A stretch of 47,217 nt of DNA from JANQTF01 sp036835375 (GCA_036835375.1 DAITMB010000026.1:1-47217), one strand, 5' to 3'; positions 17,609 through 26,169 are shown, counted from the first letter of the stretch. A program made the numbers and translations. Notes: generated by a model not told the origin, from the sequence alone.

Positions 17609-19117
17609 TCAAGGCGATTTTTTGCCCCAAATGGCAGTAGCATCATCGGTAAGACCAGTAAAAATCAAGCTTTCTACCTTTTTCTCCCAATCCCTTTCTC
17701 GTGCCACATGCACTTTTGCCGTTTGTGCTCCCTGATCCCAGCTCAGCGACAACCAAGGGGCGGCATAGGTCCACGCGTGATCAGCATTTCCGTCGATGGT
17801 CCCTGAAGCGTCCAGTTGCATCGTCGTCGCAAACTGTAGGTCAGGGATCGTTTGTTCATCCTCGTAGCCGGGTACCACCCGATAGTTGAGCACAATTTGC
17901 TCCCAATTTCCGAATAGTTCGTTCTGCTCCACCGGGCTTTGTGGCGTTGCAGCATAGCGCTGTGGTGACACCAGCGGCCAGCCATCTTCCGTCCAGTAGA
18001 TTTCCCGCACGTGCATCACCATCATGAAGCGATCTTCAACGGGGCGTCCCTGGTGCGCCATGAAGTATTTTCCACCACTTTCTATCACCGCGCAGTGTGA
18101 AACGCCCTGCCACCCCTGGTGACCCTGGAAGGCATAAGGTGCGAGAATCATCGGCGCATCGTCTTGAGACTCGTTCATGTCCCGCCCACTGTAATCTACA
18201 AAAGGACCGTCTGGCTGATCGGAGCGACCCACGCGAACATTGTACTTCGACTCCAGCCAGTCATAGGCCAAAAAGAGATAATATTTACCAAACTCAGGAT
18301 GATAAATGACTTCTGGCGCTTCAATGTTGCCGTTGATGCGATTGCCGGTAAATCCGCGTTGTGCAATCCGAAATCCCTTGTCGTTGAAGGTCTTCGCCAA
18401 TCCTGTGGTGGCATCCAGCTCCATGACGTAGATACCGTCGTAGGCAGAACCATAATACATCCAGTGTCTTCCCGATTGATCGATGATCACGGAAGGATCA
18501 ATGGCATTGGTCATGGGAATGGATGTCGCCGAGGTCACTGCCAGTCCTTTTTCGATAAATGGCCCGAGGGGAGTCTCAGCGGTGGCGAGGCCAATGGCAC
18601 TCAACTTGTGAACCGCAGAAGAGAGGGAGTAGTAGAGTCGATATTCCGAACCGACCTTGATCATATAAGGTGCCCACACATTTTCAAATGGCTCTGATCC
18701 CTGGCTTCGGATGTAGTCGCTCGCGTTCTTAGGAAGCCCCGGCAAAGCCCAGCCCTCAAATTTCCAAGCCACGAGATCTTTTGAGCTACGAATCTGTACC
18801 CCTGCCCGCATGATCGGTAACCCATACATCACGTCGGTAGAATAGCTGTAGTAGGTGCCGTCTTCATCCTGAATCAGCGCTGGATCGTGAAGGTTGTATG
18901 GTCCCCATTGGCGATGTTTTTCGAAAGCCGCCAGGCTTCCATAGGTATCATTGATCTCTTCCAGAGGCGTAGCTGCTACTTCCGGGAGCGTGGGTACTTG
19001 GGGAGAAGTAGGAGTAATGGGGGTGTCGGGCTTACAGGAGCCAAGAAAAAAAATAGCCGCCATGAGCGACATGCTCCAAGTGCTAGCCCGGCGGACTGCT
19101 TCAAAAAGGAAATTCAT
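17609..19117 (-). CDS. GH43 arabinan endo-1,5-alpha-L-arabinosidase-like lipoprotein with C-terminal domain
   Basis: A 502-residue lipoprotein: signal peptide and lipobox FFLGSCKP, then a Pro/Thr linker, the GH43 propeller (about 60-380) and a C-terminal beta domain (about 390-502, from GNWEQIVLNYR to AIWGKK) like the GH43_C domain of extracellular endo-arabinanases. Catalytic acids are in NLHDPALIQD (base), NAIDPSVIID (modulator) and NIEAPEVIYHPEFGKYYLFL (acid). The motif WQGVSHCAVIESGGKYFMAHQGR is typical of this subgroup. Start 19117 is set by the signal peptide and by ACTACTAA 11 nt upstream; the frame extends to 19186 without a signal. As the first gene of the locus transcript, surface-anchored and endo-acting, it probably makes the first cut in arabinan. 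Confidence 0.93.
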   Translation of the reverse strand: MNFLFEAVRRASTWSMSLMAAIFFLGSCKPDTPITPTSPQVPTLPEVAATPLEEINDTYGSLAAFEKHRQWGPYNLHDPALIQDEDGTYYSYSTDVMYGLPIMRAGVQIRSSKDLVAWKFEGWALPGLPKNASDYIRSQGSEPFENVWAPYMIKVGSEYRLYYSLSSAVHKLSAIGLATAETPLGPFIEKGLAVTSATSIPMTNAIDPSVIIDQSGRHWMYYGSAYDGIYVMELDATTGLAKTFNDKGFRIAQRGFTGNRINGNIEAPEVIYHPEFGKYYLFLAYDWLESKYNVRVGRSDQPDGPFVDYSGRDMNESQDDAPMILAPYAFQGHQGWQGVSHCAVIESGGKYFMAHQGRPVEDRFMMVMHVREIYWTEDGWPLVSPQRYAATPQSPVEQNELFGNWEQIVLNYRVVPGYEDEQTIPDLQFATTMQLDASGTIDGNADHAWTYAAPWLSLSWDQGAQTAKVHVARERDWEKKVESLIFTGLTDDATAIWGKKSP

Positions 19118-19233
19118 CGTTTGCAAAATTAGTAGTATGTCTTCGGATCGAAGTTCAGGCAGGAGGCGGCGGACACAGACCTGCAAAAAGGTCTGATTTC
19201 TCAGACAAGAAAATGCTTGATTTTTCTACTATG

Positions 19234-19293
19234 GCAAGATCGTTTCTTTCTTTCGAGAGTAGGTGGAATATTGGGGACGAAAGGTGGATCATG
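19234..19293 (-). promoter_or_regulatory. promoter and proposed HTCS operator upstream of the GH43 lipoprotein gene
   Basis: Within the 409-nt non-coding stretch 19118-19526, plus-strand GGTGGAATATT (19262-19272) and GGTGGATCATG (19283-19293) begin 21 bp apart. GATCTTGC (19241-19234 on the minus strand) follows exactly 20 bp beyond the inner site, matching the geometry at susC and at the first GH43. A second -7-like sequence, TAATTTTG (19131-19124 minus), lies only a few nt before the ATG and may be an alternative promoter. Confidence 0.65.
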
Positions 19294-19381
19294 GTATAAT
19301 TTGACCTTATGCCCGAGGGTCTGCCCATTTTTATCCATATCAATCCCCCCTTCTTACAGAACACAGGCCAATTCCCCCACC

Positions 19382-19414
19382 AAAAAAAAGAGCCAGCGCA
19401 GGGCTGACTCTTTT
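19382..19414 (-). terminator. intrinsic terminator of the coiled-coil protein gene
   Basis: Arms AAAAGAGCCAGC (19386-19397) and GCTGACTCTTTT (19403-19414) pair with one mismatch. Read on the minus strand the stem is followed by eight T residues. It lies 113 nt past the stop at 19527, so it ends that gene and separates it from the arabinan locus. Confidence 0.8.
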
Positions 19415-19526
19415 GGCTTTTGTCGTGTCTCGGCATGAATCTTTTGTAGGTGGCTGAGAAGAGAATCGGCGGTTTTTGCAAATATTCGCTCCCCCTCACC
19501 TCTAGTCCTCTCGCTCGCCATAGCAA

Positions 19527-21262
19527 TTAGAAGCGGCGGCGCAGCAGCTCCATGAACTCTACGACCACAGCATCTTCCCGATCAATGTCGTCGATACTGA
19601 GGACGAATTTATTCAGAATATCCTCCACTTCAGCAGCGTCGCGGGCGTCGTTGACCCGATCTACAATGATGCGAAAGCGGACATTGTTCCCACCAAAGAC
19701 CTTCTGCACATATTGGTATTGACGATGAATGGGGATTTCGTCGAGCTTGATTTTCTGGTTGCCATTGAGACTTTCGTGAAGCTTTCGCTGGCGGGACTGC
19801 TCGGAGAATCGATCGGCGATGGTCTGTGAGCGCTCCTGAATTTTGTCTAAAATAGACGCGCCTTTTTCTTCGACTTCTTCGGCCTTGGCTTTGATCTCTT
19901 CCTGCTTTTCTTGTCTTGCCTTGAATTTATCGAGAAAAGTCTCATTNNNNNNNNNNNNNNNNNNNNNNNNNNNNNNNNNNNNNNNNNNNNNNNNNNNNNN
20001 NNNNNNNNNNNNNNNNNNNNNNNNNNNNNNNNNNNNNNNNNNNNNNCATTCCCGTTTCCATTCCCATTTCCGGTTGAAGCAGTAGCAGGAAACACAGGTT
20101 GGGGCTTTTTCTCGACTGGCTCCAAGCTGGCAATCATCTCCTGAAATTCGTCCTCACCGCTATTTGCCGCAGGAAGAGGCATAGGCGCTACTGGTTCTTC
20201 CGCTGGCTGGGCTGGCGCTTCCTCTTCACGCGCTAGTGGAGCAGGAGAGCTCATGGGGGTTGGGGAAGGTTCGCTGGCCCTGACAGGCGCAGCAACGACC
20301 TCTTCGTCTAAGTCGAGATCCAAGTCCAAGGAAGAACCTCCACCGAGGTCATCGAAAATGGTCTTGCGCTTGGCTTCCTCTTCTTTACGGAGCCTTTCTG
20401 CCTCTTCTTCCCGGGCGATTCGCTCAGCCTCCAGCCGGGCGCGCTCTTCCTCAGCACGGCGCTGAGCAGCAGCGGCTTCAGCTCGCAAACGAGCTTGCTC
20501 CGCTTCTTCTCTCAGGCGAGCTTCTTCGGCTCTCTTGCGAGCTTCTTCCTCTTGCGCAATACGGCGCGCTTCTGCTTCTGCGGCCATTCGGGAGGCCTCT
20601 TCAGCGGCGCGTGCTGCCTCCAGCTCCCCGATGATAGAGTCCAAATCTTCACCAGTGAGCGAAGAATAGAGCTGTTGGCGATACTGCTTGATGGGTTGCC
20701 CCTTTTTCTGCTCGTAAATCTCAACGACCCGATCTAGTTTCTCGGAGAATCCTGCCCAAGTGATCGGCTGATCTTGGTGCTTCTGATAATACTTCAGAAT
20801 GCTGTTGACTCCAAAGTCCCAATCCGAAAAAAACTGCGCATAGCGCTCGAATTGGTCCAGAGGAAGGGGATCCTGCTGCGTGAAAAAGAAGCTTTTGAAG
20901 CTGTCTTTAGGCGCAAATATGAAGCTGAGGCAATTGGAGACAGCCCTTTCTAGCAGATCCGTGAAGGAGTCGGCATCGATGCGAATGTGGTGTGCCAACT
21001 GACTTTTGAGCTGCGAAAGCACCTCTTGCACCTCTTCTGCTTCGACATTGAAGTAGGGATGCTGAAGTTGCTGCACGCGCTGGTCCCACACCTGAAAGAT
21101 CTGGAAAAGCAAAAAAGAGTTGACTTGCTGGTGTTGGGCGAAAGATCTGATCTCTTCGCCAGTGAGATATCCAGCGGAAACAGGCTTCTGTTGAAGGAGC
21201 TTCTGGCTCACCTGTTGAGCTAGCAATTGGAGCTTGGACGGGGGGACCTGAATGGAATTCAT
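19527..21262 (-). CDS. coiled-coil protein with Ala/Glu/Arg-rich helix and Gly-Asn repeat, interrupted by an assembly gap
   Basis: One gene split by 100 N. Upstream of the gap: an N-terminal helical domain (MNSIQVPPSKLQLLAQQ, about 1-215), a long charged helix of the AEEERARLEAERIAREEE type (about 220-310), an acidic and Pro-rich linker (SLDLDLDLDEE, APAQPAEEP), and a start of Gly-Asn repeats at the gap edge. Past the gap the frame that makes sense reads NETFLDKFKARQEKQEEIKA and runs open to the stop at 19527, ending FMELLRRRF. The N run simply breaks the frame because 100 is not a multiple of three. ATG 21262 is preferred over upstream in-frame ATGs up to 21367. I do not recognise a function; similar architectures occur in uncharacterised Bacteroidota proteins. 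It is divergent from the lipoprotein gene at 21537. Confidence 0.75.
19947..20046. other. assembly gap (100 N) in a Gly-Asn codon repeat
   Basis: Exactly 100 N. The right flank reads CATTCCCGTTTCCATTCCC, that is, GGGAATGGAAAC-type units on the coding strand (Gly-Asn repeats), and the left flank starts with an Asn codon (AAT). The assembly evidently broke in a tandem repeat, so the real length is unknown. Confidence 0.95.
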
Positions 21263-21536
21263 GTCTGGGGTGGAAATTAAGTTTGCAGCTTGAATCATGA
21301 CAAGATCACGAATATAAGGATTATTTCCGGGTGAATAGTCCACCATATGATCAAGATGCAAACGCAAGGATCATGCCGGAAGCGAATATTCACTCAGGAG
21401 TGCTTACAAATTGGCGCTTGCTAAGCCTTTGAGGATCAGTGAGGTCGGGAATGATCTCGACCAAAAGTGGAAGAGTCTTGCCTCAATTCTTCGGAGGGGC
21501 GAAGCACTTTTGGTCAAATTCACGTACCTTGCAGTT

Positions 21537-22118
21537 GTGCAAAGGATCACCTACATCGCTGTGATCATATCCTGCCTCGGGCTTACTTCCTGCCAACAGC
21601 AAGGGGAAGCGCATCGCATGGTGGAAGTCGTGTCGCCAGACAGCCTGTACAGGATGTCAGTCCCTTCGTTTCTCCTCCCTGGGTACGACATGCACCCATT
21701 TGCCAGCCTTCAGTTTTATGATACTACCACGCAATTTTTTGTGCTGGGAATGGAAGATGCCAAGGACAACCTTGGGGCCATTAAACGGCGAAGATTGCGG
21801 CTAAAGGGCTATTTCAATTATATGGAGACTACGGCTTTGGAACGGGTGGATTCCTTTACTGCGGAGTCTGGCTACCGCGATACATTGCCGCAAGGCCTGG
21901 TTGTATTTAGTCAGGATTACTTCGCCGTGAACAAGCCCTTTCCGGACCTTCCGCTATTTTATCGGATCGCCGTGTTTGAAAATGATGAGTTTTTCTATCA
22001 GCTCATCATCTGGATGCCTTATTCGGAGCATTGCGAAAAAATCGCTTGGGTCGATAGCATCACCCGCTCCCTACACTTTTTGCCGCCTTACGACCAGTTT
22101 ACCTACGCGAAAAAATAA
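21537..22118 (+). CDS. uncharacterised lipoprotein
   Basis: A lipoprotein of about 193 residues. The open frame begins at 21411, but the GTG at 21537 directly starts a signal peptide (VQRITYIAVIISCLGLTSC) with lipobox GLTSCQQQ. TACCTTGC at 21525-21532 resembles a -7 element and would place the transcript start near this codon, so the start is uncertain. The mature part has alternating strands (YRMSVPSFLLPGYDMHPFAS, RLKGYFNYMETTALERVDSF, VVFSQDYFAVNKPFPDLPLF, FFYQLIIWMPYSEHCEK) and ends TYAKK. It resembles small single-domain lipoproteins of Bacteroidota that bind no known ligand; I cannot assign a family. It stands between a divergent gene and purB. Confidence 0.65.
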   Translation: MQRITYIAVIISCLGLTSCQQQGEAHRMVEVVSPDSLYRMSVPSFLLPGYDMHPFASLQFYDTTTQFFVLGMEDAKDNLGAIKRRRLRLKGYFNYMETTALERVDSFTAESGYRDTLPQGLVVFSQDYFAVNKPFPDLPLFYRIAVFENDEFFYQLIIWMPYSEHCEKIAWVDSITRSLHFLPPYDQFTYAKK

Positions 22119-22241
22119 GCGCTTGAGCAAAAGCCATGAAGGGAGATTACTCCGCATCGAGTTCCCATTTCGGTCTTAGGGCAGGCGCTATCCTATTTCT
22201 ACTTCGGCTCATTCCGACCCCGAACTTTCCCCAACTTCCCG

Positions 22242-22249
22242 TAGATTTG
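22242..22249 (+). promoter_or_regulatory. purB -7 promoter element
   Basis: TAGATTTG matches the Bacteroidota -7 consensus TAnnTTTG and lies 20 nt before the purB ATG. RecN (27042) and the ABC-F gene (40821) have the same element 20-22 nt before their starts. No clear -33 TTTG was identified. Confidence 0.6.
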
Positions 22250-22269
22250 CGCTTTCCTCAATCACGCGC

Positions 22270-23646
22270 ATGAATTTCGATCCACTATTGTCTATTTCCC
22301 CGCTTGACGGGCGCTACCACAACAAAGTCCGCCAGCTAGCCGCTTATTTTTCGGAAGCTGCCTTGATCAAATACCGTCTTCGCATTGAGGTCGAATACTT
22401 CGTGGCTTTGTGCCAATTGGGAATTCGCCCTTTAGAACCCCTCTCACCAGACGAAATCGATTTTCTTCGCAGCATCTACCTCCAACTGCCGCTCGAAGGA
22501 GCCGCCCGCGTCAAAGAAATCGAAACCACGACGAACCATGATGTCAAGGCTGTAGAATATTATCTCAAGGAGCAGATCCATGCCGCTGGGACCGATAAGC
22601 TCAAGCAAGCTGAGGAATTTATTCATTTTGGCCTCACCTCTCAGGACATCAATAACACCGCCACGCCGCTGCTTCTCAAAGAAGCCATCATGGCGGAGAC
22701 CCTGCCTCAACTGGCGCTCGTCCTCTCCAAGCTGAAATCCGATGCCGAGAAGTGGCGAAAAGTTCCCATGCTCGCCCGCACTCACGGTCAACCCGCATCG
22801 CCTACGACCCTCGGCAAAGAGCTCGCCGTGTTTGAGCAGCGCTTGCGCAACCAAGTCCAGGAGCTCGCCGAACTCCCCTACCCCGGCAAATTTGGTGGAG
22901 CCTCAGGCAATCTCAATGCGCACATCATTGCCTATCCCGACGTAGATTGGAACGCCTTTGCTAAGCACTTTCTCGAGGACCATCTCGGCCTCCAACGCTC
23001 TTGGCCTACCACACAAATCGATCACTACGACGGCTTGGCTCGCATCTTTGACTGCCTCCGAAGAATCAACAGCATCCTCGCAGACTTGTGCCAGGACATT
23101 TGGCTGTATGTGTCGCAGGAGTACTTCCGGCAGCAGGTAAAAGCGGGAGAGGTGGGCTCCTCTGCAATGCCTCACAAGGTCAATCCCATTGATTTTGAAA
23201 ATGCGGAAGGCAATCTCGGTCTGTCCACGGCCCTGTTGGAATATTTGAGCCGAAAATTACCCATCTCCCGCCTTCAGCGTGACCTCACCGACAGCACCGT
23301 GTTACGTAATGTCGGCGTCGCCCTTGGCTACCAGTATCTGGCGATTCTTTCCGTGCAAAAAGGGCTGGACAAGCTTCTGGTCAACGAGGACGCTATTCGC
23401 GAAGATCTTCAGGCTCACTGGGCCATTCTCGCAGAAGCCATCCAGACCGTTCTCCGGCGAGAAGGCTTTCCGAAACCGTATGAGGCCTTGCGGGACCTTA
23501 CCCGTGGCAATGCGCAGGTGACCGAGGAGAGCTTGCATACCTTTATCAAAAGCTTGGATCTCTCCGCTTCAGTGAAACAGGAATTGCTGGCACTTCGTCC
23601 CGAGACCTATCTGGGCGATGCTGCCGGTGGCCAAGCTTCCTTCTGA
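22270..23646 (+). CDS. purB: adenylosuccinate lyase
   Basis: A 458-residue PurB, of the length and type found in E. coli. It removes fumarate from SAICAR and from adenylosuccinate, so it acts twice in purine synthesis, in the cytosol as a homotetramer. The N-terminus LLSISPLDGRYHNKV is characteristic. Active-site segments are TNHDVKAVEYYLKEQ, FIHFGLTSQDINNTA, LARTHGQPASPTTLGKE (catalytic His), and the fumarase-superfamily signature GSSAMPHKVNPIDFENAEGN (about 296-315) holding the flexible-loop Ser. The ATG at 22270 follows a -7 element at the usual distance. It is monocistronic here, with ilvA convergent 30 nt downstream. Confidence 0.97.
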   Translation: MNFDPLLSISPLDGRYHNKVRQLAAYFSEAALIKYRLRIEVEYFVALCQLGIRPLEPLSPDEIDFLRSIYLQLPLEGAARVKEIETTTNHDVKAVEYYLKEQIHAAGTDKLKQAEEFIHFGLTSQDINNTATPLLLKEAIMAETLPQLALVLSKLKSDAEKWRKVPMLARTHGQPASPTTLGKELAVFEQRLRNQVQELAELPYPGKFGGASGNLNAHIIAYPDVDWNAFAKHFLEDHLGLQRSWPTTQIDHYDGLARIFDCLRRINSILADLCQDIWLYVSQEYFRQQVKAGEVGSSAMPHKVNPIDFENAEGNLGLSTALLEYLSRKLPISRLQRDLTDSTVLRNVGVALGYQYLAILSVQKGLDKLLVNEDAIREDLQAHWAILAEAIQTVLRREGFPKPYEALRDLTRGNAQVTEESLHTFIKSLDLSASVKQELLALRPETYLGDAAGGQASF

Positions 23647-23676
23647 AGATTTTGTCCAATGACTGAGCGAAATGGC

Positions 23677-24951
23677 TCAGCTCACCAGCAGGTGAAACAG
23701 GGTGGGATTGCCATTGATGGCTTCAAAATCTACGCGGGCAATGTGCATCCGCTCCACCAGTGCCTCATGCGCAGCGGCATGAGGGTATTCTATGCCCACA
23801 ATTGCTGGGCCCATCTCGCGGTGGTTGCGCTTCATGTATTCAAAAAAAGTAATGTCATCCTCGGGGCCGAGCACCTCCGCCACAAATTCGCGCAGGGCAC
23901 CTGCTCGCTGCGGAAAGCGAATAATGAAGTAATGCTTCAGTCCCAGATCCAGCAGGGAACGCTCGCGAATCTCTTCAGTCCGGGAAATGTCGTTGTTGCC
24001 GCCGCTGAGAATACACACCACTGTTTTCCCTTTGATTTCGTCCTGAATCAAATCCAGGGCCGCCACGGAAAGCGCACCCGCTGGTTCCGATACAATGGCC
24101 TCTTCGTGGTAGAGATCCAGCAAAGCTGTGCAAACTCTTCCTTCTGGAACCAAGACCACAGAAGTCAAGGTGTCGCGCAAGAGTTCATATGTCAAATCTC
24201 CCACCCGACGAACGGCAGCGCCATCGACAAATTTCTCGATTTGCGCTAGCAGCACGGGCTTGCCTTGGCGCAGGGCTTGGTACATGGCTGGCGCTCCCAG
24301 GGGTTCTGCCCCAAAGAGAATCGGCGGGCAATCCAGCTGGCGAAAATAAACTGATAACCCTGCTGCCAGACCTCCACCTCCGATGGGGGCGACTACCACC
24401 TCCGGCATAGACGGACATTGATCCAGGATCTCTTTGCCCACAGTGCCTTGCCCGGCAATCACTTCCGCATCGTCAAATGGATGGATAAAGATCGCTTGCT
24501 GCTCCATCGCCAACTCATACGCATGCGCCTGAGCATCGTCGAAGGTATCTCCTTTGAGGATCACGGTGACCCAAGAGCCACCGAACTTGCGGACTTTCTG
24601 CACCTTGAGCCTCGGCGTGGTGACCGGCATCACAATCCGCCCAAAAATCTGGAGTGCATGACAGGCGTAGGCAACGCCTTGCGCATGGTTGCCCGCGCTG
24701 GCACAGATCACCCCCATTTCTCGGTCGGCAGCATCGAGCAGACTCATTTTGTTGTATGCGCCCCGAAGTTTGTAGGAGCGCACCACTTGAAGGTCTTCCC
24801 GCTTCAAATAAATGTCCGCTCCGTAGCGAATGCTCAGTCGCTCGTTGAATTCTAAAGGTGTGATTCGGCTGACTCCTTTCAGACGATGACTAGCAGAAAT
24901 GACTTCGGCAGCGCTCAGCGTGGAGAGCTTGGTTTCGACCGTGACGGACAT
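23677..24951 (-). CDS. ilvA: threonine ammonia-lyase (threonine dehydratase), biosynthetic
   Basis: A 424-residue PLP enzyme that turns threonine into 2-oxobutanoate and ammonia, the first committed step to isoleucine. The PLP lysine is Lys61 in VRSYKLRGAYNK; the Gly-rich phosphate loop is in VICASAGNHAQGVAYACH and the cofactor-binding segment VVAPIGGGGLAAGLS. The last 90 residues (LLDLGLKHYFIIRFPQRAG onwards) form a single ACT-like regulatory domain. That is shorter than the two-domain tail of E. coli IlvA and is like the forms common in Bacteroidota and Gram-positives. It is downstream of ilvE on the same strand, separated by 204 nt that include an assembly gap, so it may be the end of a larger ilv operon controlled by the attenuator at 26134-26299. 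Confidence 0.95.
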   Translation of the reverse strand: MSVTVETKLSTLSAAEVISASHRLKGVSRITPLEFNERLSIRYGADIYLKREDLQVVRSYKLRGAYNKMSLLDAADREMGVICASAGNHAQGVAYACHALQIFGRIVMPVTTPRLKVQKVRKFGGSWVTVILKGDTFDDAQAHAYELAMEQQAIFIHPFDDAEVIAGQGTVGKEILDQCPSMPEVVVAPIGGGGLAAGLSVYFRQLDCPPILFGAEPLGAPAMYQALRQGKPVLLAQIEKFVDGAAVRRVGDLTYELLRDTLTSVVLVPEGRVCTALLDLYHEEAIVSEPAGALSVAALDLIQDEIKGKTVVCILSGGNNDISRTEEIRERSLLDLGLKHYFIIRFPQRAGALREFVAEVLGPEDDITFFEYMKRNHREMGPAIVGIEYPHAAAHEALVERMHIARVDFEAINGNPTLFHLLVS

Positions 24952-25046
24952 ACTCGTGTGGCACTTGGATAATGAAACAAAGGATTCTCGGGGGAAGAGC
25001 GATCCTTATCGGTTCGACCCGATTTTTTCCTTTTCCTTCACTTTTT

Positions 25047-25146
25047 NNNNNNNNNNNNNNNNNNNNNNNNNNNNNNNNNNNNNNNNNNNNNNNNNNNNNN
25101 NNNNNNNNNNNNNNNNNNNNNNNNNNNNNNNNNNNNNNNNNNNNNN
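25047..25146. other. assembly gap (100 N) between ilvE and ilvA
   Basis: Exactly 100 N between the ilvE stop (25156) and the ilvA start (24951). On the minus strand, directly after the gap, one frame reads KVKEKEKIGSNR and stops with TAA at 25008-25006. This Lys/Glu-rich tail could be the end of a coding sequence hidden in the gap. True gap length is unknown. Confidence 0.9.
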
Positions 25147-25155
25147 ATAGCCTGC

Positions 25156-26043
25156 CTAGATGATGGTCCGCTCCAAGTTGGGGTGTACCACGAGCTTGCG
25201 GTAGCGGCAGGAGAGCAAGTATCCGATGCTGTCTTCCCACGGAATAGGAAATTCGTGGTCGTCAACCGATGACACCCCAGCCACTTCAGCTGCAGTGCCG
25301 GTGAGAAAACAGGCATCAGCTTGATGAAGGTCCTCTACCATGTAGCGCCCTTCTTCTACTTTGTAGCCCATCTCCTTGGCGAGGTCCATGACGGTTTGCC
25401 GGGTGATTCCTGGCAGAATGTTTCCGACGCTCGGCGTGTAGAGGACGGCATTCTTTTCAAAAAAGATATTTGCGGCAGAAGCTTCCGCAACGTAGCCCTC
25501 GCAATCGAGTTGTAAGGCATCGTCGTAGCCATAGCGTTTCGCCTCAGCCGTCGCCAGGACGGAGTTGACGTAGTGGCCCGAGATTTTGGCCTCCAAATGA
25601 CAGGAGCGGGGATCAGGTCGCCGATAACTGGAGGTGCGCAGGCGGGCTAGGCGGTCGCCATAGTAGGAGTTCCAACGCCAAGAGGCGATCAACAGGTGGG
25701 ATTCGCTGGCTGGTACCAAGCTCATTTCCGCGCCACCAAACACCAAGGGCCGAATGTAGGCATCGAGGTATTTGTTCTCGTGAAGCACGCGGTAGGACAT
25801 TTCCACCATTTGATCAATGGAATAAGGCAATTCTAAGCCCATGATGTCGGCGGAGTATTTCAGGCGGGCAAAGTGTGCGTCAGCCTGGAAAAGGTGAGGC
25901 CCTTCTTGAGTCTTGTAGGCGCGAATTCCCTCAAACACTGCCACTCCATAGTGCAGACTTTGAGAAAAAAGGCTGGCTTTGGCACCAGAGGCACGGTACA
26001 GTGCGCCATCGAGCATCAACCAGGGTTTGGCTTGCTTGGTCAT
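25156..26043 (-). CDS. ilvE: branched-chain amino acid aminotransferase
   Basis: A 295-residue class IV (D-amino-acid-transaminase fold) PLP enzyme that carries out the last step of valine, leucine and isoleucine synthesis. The N-terminal HYGVAVFEGIRAYKT is the BCAT signature. The PLP lysine is Lys153 in HLEAKISGHYVNSVLA. EGYVAEASAANIFF and the late motif FLTGTAAEVAGVSSVD complete the cofactor pocket. Length and motifs match E. coli IlvE. It is preceded by 90 nt and then by a terminator and a branched-chain-rich leader peptide, so its transcription is probably attenuated when charged Leu, Val and Ile tRNAs are plentiful. It is followed by a gap and ilvA. Confidence 0.96.
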   Translation of the reverse strand: MTKQAKPWLMLDGALYRASGAKASLFSQSLHYGVAVFEGIRAYKTQEGPHLFQADAHFARLKYSADIMGLELPYSIDQMVEMSYRVLHENKYLDAYIRPLVFGGAEMSLVPASESHLLIASWRWNSYYGDRLARLRTSSYRRPDPRSCHLEAKISGHYVNSVLATAEAKRYGYDDALQLDCEGYVAEASAANIFFEKNAVLYTPSVGNILPGITRQTVMDLAKEMGYKVEEGRYMVEDLHQADACFLTGTAAEVAGVSSVDDHEFPIPWEDSIGYLLSCRYRKLVVHPNLERTII

Positions 26044-26133
26044 AATTGTCTTGATCGGGGTCGAATGATTGAATGCTTGAGATAAAAACCAAGGGGGTAT
26101 GTATTGTAACCGGAAATCCTTTGAGCAAATGAA

Positions 26134-26169
26134 AAACGGCCTTTCTCTGAATCAGGAGAAAGGCCGTTT
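26134..26169 (-). terminator. attenuator terminator of the ilvE leader
   Basis: A perfect 14-bp stem, AAACGGCCTTTCTC with GAGAAAGGCCGTTT (plus-strand 26134-26147 and 26156-26169), has an 8-nt loop and on the minus strand runs into TTTTTC. It lies after the leader peptide stop and 90 nt before ilvE. Its first arm on the minus strand contains GCCTTTC, which can pair instead with GAAAGGC (plus 26203-26209) in the leader, forming an antiterminator. Confidence 0.85.
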
